A stretch of 64,000 bases of DNA from Cryptomeria japonica (taxonomy: Eukaryota; Streptophyta; Pinopsida; Cupressales; Cupressaceae), in the NCBI RefSeq assembly GCF_030272615.1, contig NC_081415.1, forward strand, positions 509,115,373 through 509,179,372. The letters are read 5' to 3'. Made by a program: the position numbers and the translations under genes. Numbering within the stretch: position 1 is the stretch's first letter; every line of letters starts with the position of its first letter. This document shows, piece by piece, positions 57,421 to 64,000 of the stretch. Under the pieces are notes generated by a model. It saw nothing but the letters and a program-made list of their open reading frames with translations. It had not been told where the DNA came from and ran no database searches.

Positions 57421-60295
57421 CTCCCTTCCTTCCACATGATCGATGAGTATAATGATATTTAGATTTAAGCATATTTCTAAAGTAATCTAATTGATTATAA
57501 CAGAACGCCTTGCTGTAGATATGATTGCATTTGCTGATGCAGATGTAATTCTGGTTTGATTACTGTCATAATCCTTAAATTCTGCTCACAAGTCTGCTAT
57601 AAATCTGCTCATAAGTCTGCTATAATGATCTTTAAATCTGCACATAAATCTTCTTCAGAAATCTGCTATAATTTACACTTAGATCTTGTCTAAACAAAAG
57701 TCTATGATCTTTCCTTCATACTTATTGGTGAAAGAGTCACCACCTTTCATTGGGATTGAGGCACCACTTTTCATTGCTGCCTTTAAAAATAGTATATTAT
57801 TCTCCAAACTGATCTCCCTTGGATCCCTTTCCTCAAATGAACCTTCTTCACTTTATATCTCCCAATGTGAGGGAGACATCGCACCTCTTCATCATGTATG
57901 CCTTTTGGCAAGAGACACAACCTTTCACAATTAGGACCATTTTGAAAGAGTGCAGCCACTTCCTTATCTACTCCCCATTCATTTTCTTCTTCCATTAATC
58001 TTTACTTGATTTAAATGCTCCCCTCCTTCCTTTCTCCCTCCTCTCCCTCTCAAATGAGGTTCTCTTCTCACTTTATATCTCATGTTTAAGAAGGGAGTCA
58101 CAACTTATCATTTCATGTCTTTTGACCATTCATTAACTTAATTAAATTTTAATTATATTTAATTATATTCTTTTATATATTAAATTAAATTTTATTTTTA
58201 TTCTTTTGTATTTTAATTTTATTATTATTATTTATTATTAAATTATAATTCAAAGTGGGGATATTACATGGTTGTTTATAGGTTTCAAGTATCTTCACTC
58301 TCACTGCAATTTCCACACATAGTATTATGTCATGTCCCCTCCTTGATCGTTATATACATCCTAAATGAAGTAATTATTATTATTAATTAATATAATAATA
58401 ACAACGAATTTCTATTTGGAATTTATTTATTTATTAAATATATTATTTAATTGATATCTATTAATATTTATTACTAATAATATTCTTGAAATATTCAGCG
58501 ATGTTTATATCTTCGTCTACAATATAAAATATTTATAGATATTAAAATATTTATTATTAAAATAAATATTTATATATAGATTATAGAACAATGTCTAATG
58601 CTTGAAGAACTATTAATATTGAAATGTTAAGGAATCAACCTAGTTAAGGCAACAACTAATATAGCCGACAGGGATCACCGTAATGTAACAAATCAATAAG
58701 AAGAAAACGACGACTCATGAAGTATTATTATAATCATGTTATGGCAGCGATTGATCATTTGGAAGAATACGATTTACTTCTGAAAGATAATAATGAAGTT
58801 GCCGACTTCCTCAACCTGGGACGACGACTCATATGTTTATAGTAAAGGAGACTACCTCAGCAAAGGTAATCCACGTGGAGCATGAAGTGATCGACATCCC
58901 TTACAATATGAACAGCGACTATCGTATGCTACAAGAAAACACAACGAATTGAATATAAAAACGATTAATGAGGAGAACATATTGATGGATATGTAGACTA
59001 CGTGGTCTCCCTTAACGAACAACAACTTTGATTACTCCAATCTGAATCATCTTAACAATGGAAGGAATTATATGTAAGAAGTTTCCGACACAACCACACA
59101 TGTCCGTCAAGGGTTAGTGACTATCTGATGATTGATTAAAATATTAATTAAGGAGATTGCTATCAACATTACTCAAAGTCAATTACAAAACAATAAGAAG
59201 AAAATTACTAATATTGATTAAAGATATTGACTTAGTAAGAAGGCTTAAACAATTAGCATGATAATGAAAAGGTGTGATCTGTATACAGCAGCTAGCATTT
59301 GTCATTAATGTAATTAATAATCATGAAGAAGTGCGATAATGAAGGGTAGTGTCTCATTGCTACCAAAGGATGCTAACCTTTAAGTTTTGGGAATTTGTAT
59401 TTTCTTCTTTATAATCCAGTTTGGATTGCTCTAAGGAGGGGAGGTGCTTAATACGTAAGCTGATATATGAAGTTTGAAATGATATTATGCAGAATTTAAT
59501 AATAAGATTTAGGTAGACTGCAATACGTATAACAGTCATTTAATTTCTTTATTGTGGCAGACCAGATCTGACACATGTCAGGTCTGCCTGCTCTTACAGC
59601 CAGAATTATAATAACTAATGTAATTAGGCAGTGGTGGTGTTGAGCTCTTACAACCAGAATTATAACAACTAATGTTTTTAGGTAGTGGGACATTAATAAT
59701 ATATATATATATATATATATATATCAGAATAAGAAATAATATAAATATTGTAAATATGGATAGTGATAATAATAAATATTAATATCATAATTACTATTAA
59801 TACAGTACTTTTAGAGATTAGTAATAATTCATATAACTAGTAATTAATAAATACGTAAATGATTTATAAATGCATCAGAACAAGATTAATTGTTTAGTAG
59901 GGTAAGAGATGTACAGAATGTAGGTGTAAATAGATATAAGTAATAATATTTTAATATATATATATTAATGAATATAATGAATAGTTTAATATATATATTA
60001 ATGAATATAAATAATGAACATCTGAATACATATGTTAATGTAAGGTTCTTAGATGTTAATGAATATGTATGAACATAAGTAATTAATACAAATCAATGAA
60101 TAGTAGGAATATATAATAAGAAATAAATGTGAATATTGGATAATGAACATTTTTATGAAGTTAGGAAATACATGTAAATCAGGAATATGTAAATGTGGAT
60201 TGTGGAATGGAAAATAGTAATAAAATGCAAAAATGTATTATAAATATGTTTACATGATGGAGGCTATAGGGGGGAAACTCCCTTAGTCTAAAGGA

Positions 60296-60723
60296 GGGAT
60301 TATGATAATCCCTAGGGCAGTATATATACTGAATATCTATACGCATATATATGGCTTGGTTGACTAAGTTCATCCAAGAAGAGACGGATCCGGCCGGTCC
60401 CCTCTGAGGACTTGGATGATGAGATGCATCATCCAAGGCAAAGAATTGACATATGGTCTTCCTTGGGTGGCTTGGGTGTAAGAAATTACACCCAAGACAG
60501 GGATTGAATTAACCTTCGATTTCCTGGATGGCTTGGGTGTAAGAAATTAAACTCAAGACAGGAATCGAATTAACCTTCGATTTCCTGGATGGCTTGGATG
60601 TAGACAGGAATCAAAGTAACCTTTGATTTCCTGGATGGCTTGGGTGTAAGAAATTACATCCAAGACAGGCATCGAATTCATCTTCGATTTCCTGGATGGC
60701 TTGGAACCAAGATGGGTTCCAAG
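60296..60723 (+). repeat. Chain of hairpins with compensating arms
   Basis: Successive perfect or near-perfect hairpins are: GGGATTAT/ATAATCCC (60296-60312), palindrome CAGTATATATACTG (60318-60331), CTTGGATGATG/CATCATCCAAG (60411-60437), CTTGGGTGTAA/TTACACCCAAG (60471-60496), a damaged copy (60532-60557), CTTGGGTGTAA/TTACATCCAAG (60639-60664) and CTTGGAACC/GGTTCCAAG (60700-60723). Between them a second hairpin recurs in units of about 60 bases, ATCGAA/TTCGAT, once as ATCAAA/TTTGAT. Outer CTTGG/CCAAG is constant while inner arms change in matched pairs. Confidence 0.85.
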
Positions 60724-60839
60724 AAGGCGAGCTTCACAGCCGCCTAAGGACATATCTCTGTATGGCATTCGTATCCTTTTTATTAGATAAGAATTGTGAT
60801 TAGTGTTAATTAAGTATTTTATAGTTAAATTGCAAGTTA

Positions 60840-60874
60840 GATTAGTTTATATATAGATATATATATATATAGAT

Positions 60875-60908
<34 letters not shown>
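60840..60908. repeat. (TA)n/(GATA)n simple repeat
   Basis: TATATA runs are interrupted by GATAGATAGATA. They lie near the right end of the large solo LTR. Confidence 0.9.
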
Positions 60909-60915
<7 letters not shown>

Positions 60916-60989
60916 ATTCTAACAATCTGTTTTGCAAGAAAGTGATCTCTAACAAGTAGGGACATTACATATTATCAGGGCTGTGTGTA

Positions 60990-61418
60990 GAGAGTTAGCA
61001 GAGGTTGGGGTCAAGGTGGTCAAAAAAGATAGTAAAGCTTCTAATCCTGAGAAGACAGCTCTTTGAAAGGTGGTGAAAGACAGGTCATTTGTTGTCCCAG
61101 GTTTCTAGTTCTTTTGTTGTTGAAAGGAACTAGTCTACTTATAGTTTCATCTACACTATTAAGAGGAACCAATTTACTTCTAGGAGTATGAAAAAGCTTC
61201 TAGCTACATATAGCACCTTCCATCTCATTGACTACAACACACTTATGTACAAAGGGAATCCAAAAACTCCATGGGGTGTAGAGCCAAAGGAGCCAACACA
61301 AGTTGATGAAGACAAAACATAGACAAGGTTGGTTGGTATTGGTTTGAAAGAGCTTGACCTTGAGGAGTGCAGCAGTTCAAGTGATGAGGAGTTTGGCATG
61401 TACTTTAGAGATGAATAA
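60990..61418 (+). pseudogene. hAT-transposase-like C-terminal remnant
   Basis: From 61122 the frame reads ERN, a TAG stop (61131-61133) and then STYSFIYTIKRNQFTSRSMK. This fits the well-known hAT dimerisation-domain signature ERNWSTYSFIH with Trp lost to a stop. It continues LLATYSTFHLIDYNTLMYKG and, after TAG at 61320, LEECSSSSDEEFGMYFRDE to TAA 61416-61418. The preceding part, 60990-61110 (CRELAEVGVKVVKK), is unassigned. It has no intact ends and is too broken to act. It could have been related to the source of the two hAT-type elements, but that is a guess. Confidence 0.6.
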
Positions 61419-62026
61419 TGATTAGAAGCATTGAGCCTTTGGCCAATTGTATTTGAATTTTGAATGTAATAATCATTTTGAAAATAATATAAATATGATG
61501 ATATTTGACATTTTCATTGTTCAATGAAATATGTTTGAATATTTCCGAGTTTCACTTTTTATTCTTTATACATTTTTATTAGTACCACATATATGTGCAT
61601 TTATTCAGGTAATTGGATACTTGATTAAATTTAATTGACGAAGTACATATAGCCAATTACAAGACAAGCAGCCACGGCAAGACCAACCCAACGCGAGCAG
61701 CAAAAAACCCTACTTCGTGATTTATGGCAACCAAGAAAAATCTCATTACGCGAAAAAAGAATGTTGTGTGGAAAAAAACCGGCACGGAAGAACTGTTGTG
61801 ATGGTTTGCAGAGTCAACAAAAAGGTGTCACGACCCAAAATACCACAAACCATGAACCGGTCGCATGAGCTCGACAAATAACAATCGCAATCAGCAGATA
61901 CAAAATCCACAAACGGAAACGACCTAGCAAGGCCGTGCTATTTTTTTACACTGTAAAGACCTACCCCAGTTTGCCACTATTTTTTGCACTTTACCTTTTA
62001 CGTATCTCTCAAGAATTATGTCAAAC
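61419..62026. other. Spacer without visible genes
   Basis: 61660-61930 is less AT-rich, with A-runs and CG-containing words (ACGCGAGCAGC, CATTACGCG). I see no open frame with a domain, RNA gene or bounded repeat. Confidence 0.5.
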
Positions 62027-62279
62027 TATAATGTCCCCAATTTTTAAAAGTGACAATTAATTAAATTAATTCTTATTAAGTTGTCCAAAATAAATATTAT
62101 TTAAAAGGACGACTTATTATTAATTAATTTAAATTATAAAAACAAAAAGGGGTAAAATAATATATGAAATGTCACTTCATGCCATCTCTGCAAGCAAGTT
62201 CAATGGTAAGGAGATGATTGGCTAACCAAGGGGAACTTATACTTAATCACTTTTTGGCCTTGGTGAGCTTAAATTATAT

Positions 62280-63056
62280 CAGTGTTCCACGGGGACGCAT
62301 TTTCCCCCCTTTTGAGCCGCGTCTTGGAGACAGGGACGTTTCCAAGATGGGGGGACGGGGACACAACATCTCCCGCCACCGCCACCGGAGACGTCTCCGC
62401 GTTTCCAAGTTTCCTTGGGAGAAGTCTCCAAGTCTCCTTGGGAGACCCCCAGGCGTCTCTTGAGGGGCGAAGAGACTTGCAAGAATCTCCCATCCAACGT
62501 CTCCAAGACTCCTTGGGAGACTCCCAGAAGTCTCTTGAAGGGCAAGGAGACTTGCAGGAGTCTCCCGTTCGAACACATTAGATTCAAAAAGCAATTGAAA
62601 TCCTTTTTTTTTTTATTTTGAGCAATTTGAGCATTTTGCCATTTTGTCTTTTGTAATGCTATTGCTATTTGCTACTCATTGTAATGATGTATCATGTAAT
62701 CATCATTATAGACATTGTGATATCAGATATTAATATGATATTTTAATAATAGAAATCTCCAAATAGAAAATTTCATTTGTCAAATTTGAAATTTTAATTA
62801 GCAATTAGCATTCAAGAAATCTTTGTATTTAGATTTAATATTTCAAATTTTTCTATTTTGTAATTTTACTAATTTCATATAGTTCATTTAAAATGTAATT
62901 CTTATACTGTTATACTTCTTTTCAGAACTAGTTTTTCAAGTACTATAAGTATATGTATAATTATATCAGCACCACCACCCTGCCACTATCCCTCTGTCGT
63001 CCCCAAACTTAGGCCCTTTGTCCCCGAAACCCGTCCCCAACAGCTGTGGAACACTG
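62280..63056 (+). mobile_element. hAT-type non-autonomous DNA element (777 bp)
   Basis: The left end is CAGTGTTCCACGGGGACG. The right end in reverse complement reads CAGTGTTCCAC, seven extra bases, then GGGGACG. The flanks are AATTATAT (62272-62279) and TATTATAT (63057-63064), 7 of 8 matching. CA(G)...(C)TG ends with an 8-bp duplication fit hAT. The first 300 bases are GC-rich, with tandem phrases CCAAGTCTCCTTGGGAGAC and AAGAGACTTGCAAGAATCTC (62420-62570). The rest is AT-rich. No transposase is present. Confidence 0.8.
62410..62570 (+). repeat. GTCTCC/GGAGAC tandem and palindromic repeats in hAT-type element
   Basis: Two units of about 85-90 bases share CTCCTTGGGAGAC, CCCAG, GTCTCTTGA, GGGC and GAGACTTGCA. 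Each unit also contains the self-complementary TCTCCTTGGGAGA. Open frames in all phases here reflect the repeat and not a gene. Confidence 0.75.
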
Positions 63057-64000
63057 TATTATATAGACTTTATAATAATTCATTATGAAGTTACTTTTTC
63101 TATAATTAGAAAATTTTATAAAAGGGGGATTAATGAAAAGTTAATAATAAATTATAAGTTTACCCCCTTGGGCGCCTCTCTCTAGTCAAAAATGAGAAAT
63201 AAGCTTTAAATTAAAAATGGTCCCATTCATGACAAATTGGACCCTCAAAATGGATGCCCAAGTTAGAGGAATATTCCAATGGAATTAGCATTTTTTAAGC
63301 CCTAAGTTGGATGTGGGGTTGAGAAGTTAAAAAGGAGATGCACGGGAAAGGTTGGGCATTGGATTGCTATTATTTTTTTGGCATTTTTCATTCTTCAGCA
63401 GGTCTGCAACGTTTTGGCAGAGGTCTGGGAGCGAAATTGGGGACGGAAACCTCCAATTTTCAGGTGATAAGACATAGCCCCTTCACCATATAGCATATCG
63501 ATTTACAAGGAAAGCTCTAATCAGGCCATTGGGGGCTAAATTTAAGAGCAAATTGATGATTGCAGTAAATTCATGGCCTGAACTTCTGATCTGAGCAGAA
63601 CACAAACAATTTCCAGCAAATTTGGTCATCATTTTGGCAGGCTGTACCACCTATCTTGCCTGGGGAATTCAAATAAATAAATTGAGGGTTTTTAACTACC
63701 CCAATTAGTTCAGTTTTCATTGCTGGTGATAAATAAGGGCAGATCAATAATAATTTCAGCTGCATTGGCATCTGTGTGAATTGTATGAGAATTTTATTGG
63801 GGAAAATAGTCATATTTTGGGGGTTTTAGCCTGGCAACATTGTGGAATTAGTAACTGATCTGCAAATTCTTTCAATAAAAGGTTTTGATAATTCTTCCCA
63901 AGTCATATAAAGTTCATTGGAGCTATCGTTACACATTGGAAGCTTCAGCATAAGCATTTCTCCAAATTCAGTTAGTAAACGGAGCTCATCTAGGCAGGCG

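Larger units (their letters stand above)
56708..58268 (+). mobile_element. Solo LTR, TGTAATGTCCCC type, 1561 bp
   Basis: It starts TGTAATGTCCCCTTTTGGG and ends AGTGGGGATATTACA, giving inverted ends TGTAAT/ATTACA. The flanks are exact, TGGTT at 56703-56707 and 58269-58273. No PBS, PPT or gene is attached. It carries an AT dinucleotide run (56917-56943) and a diverged tandem duplication (57035-57420). The right part (58130-58250) is extremely AT-rich. A solo LTR is the simplest reading; a small non-coding LTR element is the alternative. Confidence 0.85.
58328..60969 (+). mobile_element. Large solo LTR, TGTCATGTCCC type, 2642 bp
   Basis: It starts TGTCATGTCCCCTCC and ends AGTAGGGACATTACA; the 11 terminal bases are inverted with one mismatch. 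The flanks TATTA at 58323-58327 and 60970-60974 are identical. It has no coding domain. It contains AT runs (59699-59724, 60840-60908), a hairpin CAGATCTGAC/GTCAGGTCTG near 59562-59585, a duplicated phrase GCTCTTACAACCAGAATTAT at 59591 and 59646, and the hairpin array at 60296-60723. Its left end lies only 59 bases from the neighbouring solo LTR. Confidence 0.82.
62027..64000 (+). mobile_element. Probable start of another LTR, running off the window
   Basis: TATAATGTCCCCAATTTT resembles the TGTAATGTCCCC start of the solo LTR at 56708, with one change in the TG. The sequence that follows is AT-rich, then less so. No matching end (ATTACA after a purine run) is seen before 64000. It is interrupted by the hAT-type element at 62280-63056. 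This is tentative. Confidence 0.35.

Noticed and set aside
58328-60969. DNA transposon with terminal inverted repeats
   Set aside because: Only about 11 end bases are inverted, the flanks are 5 bp, and it starts TG and ends CA, which fits an LTR better than known DNA transposons.
62218-62621. Four overlapping 68-106-residue frames
   Set aside because: They come from the GC-rich GTCTCC repeats inside the hAT-type element and exist in several phases at once.

Overview
The window is nuclear DNA of a land plant with a very repeat-rich genome. I infer a gymnosperm, probably a conifer, but no marker in the window proves it. The basis is nested Ty1/copia, Ty3/gypsy (Tat lineage), plant LINE and hAT-like elements, multi-kilobase introns and AT-rich spacers. 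Only one ordinary host gene is visible: the 3' half of a gamma carbonic anhydrase (mitochondrial complex I type) on the minus strand, with three exons between 46920 and 51092 and its 5' exons not found in the window.

Layout: 1-1539 is the 3' end of a decayed copia element (RNase H, polypurine tract, LTR). That LTR is split by a 16.3-kb Ty3/gypsy Tat-type element on the minus strand (1540-17860; two 800-bp LTRs differing at 3 positions; target duplication GAATG/TAATG). Its order in the sense direction is LTR, PBS, leader with CACAGACGCG-type repeats, gag, protease, G-patch, RT, two RNase H domains, integrase, an antisense spliced plant-mobile-domain (PMD) gene, PPT, LTR. The rest of the copia LTR and a primer-site-like motif follow (17861-18890). 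An older gag-only Tat-like element lies at 18891-25085. A minus-strand copia remnant (25092-26188) is broken by a 6.2-kb LINE (26219-32435).

35465-36500 holds two opposed LINE remnants. 37380-42925 is a direct tandem duplication of about 1.85 kb; its first copy carries a 1.8-kb ORF1-only LINE with a 16-bp target duplication, and its second copy preserves the empty site. A solo LTR with exact GTCCA duplications lies at 43028-44580. Upstream of the visible carbonic anhydrase exons, 51093-64000 carries two hAT-type non-autonomous elements (52429-53154, 62280-63056), a LINE RNase H scrap, two solo LTRs (56708-58268 flanked by TGGTT; 58328-60969 flanked by TATTA), an hAT-transposase-like remnant and the start of a further LTR.

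The most unusual signals are two arrays of repeated hairpins whose arms change in a compensatory way (3223-3500 and 60296-60723), complementary short-repeat arrays near the two ends of the large Ty3 element, the antisense two-exon PMD gene inside that element, and a mismatch between its near-identical LTRs and its heavily broken pol, which suggests mobilisation in trans. All functions are read from sequence motifs and family knowledge; no database search was possible.
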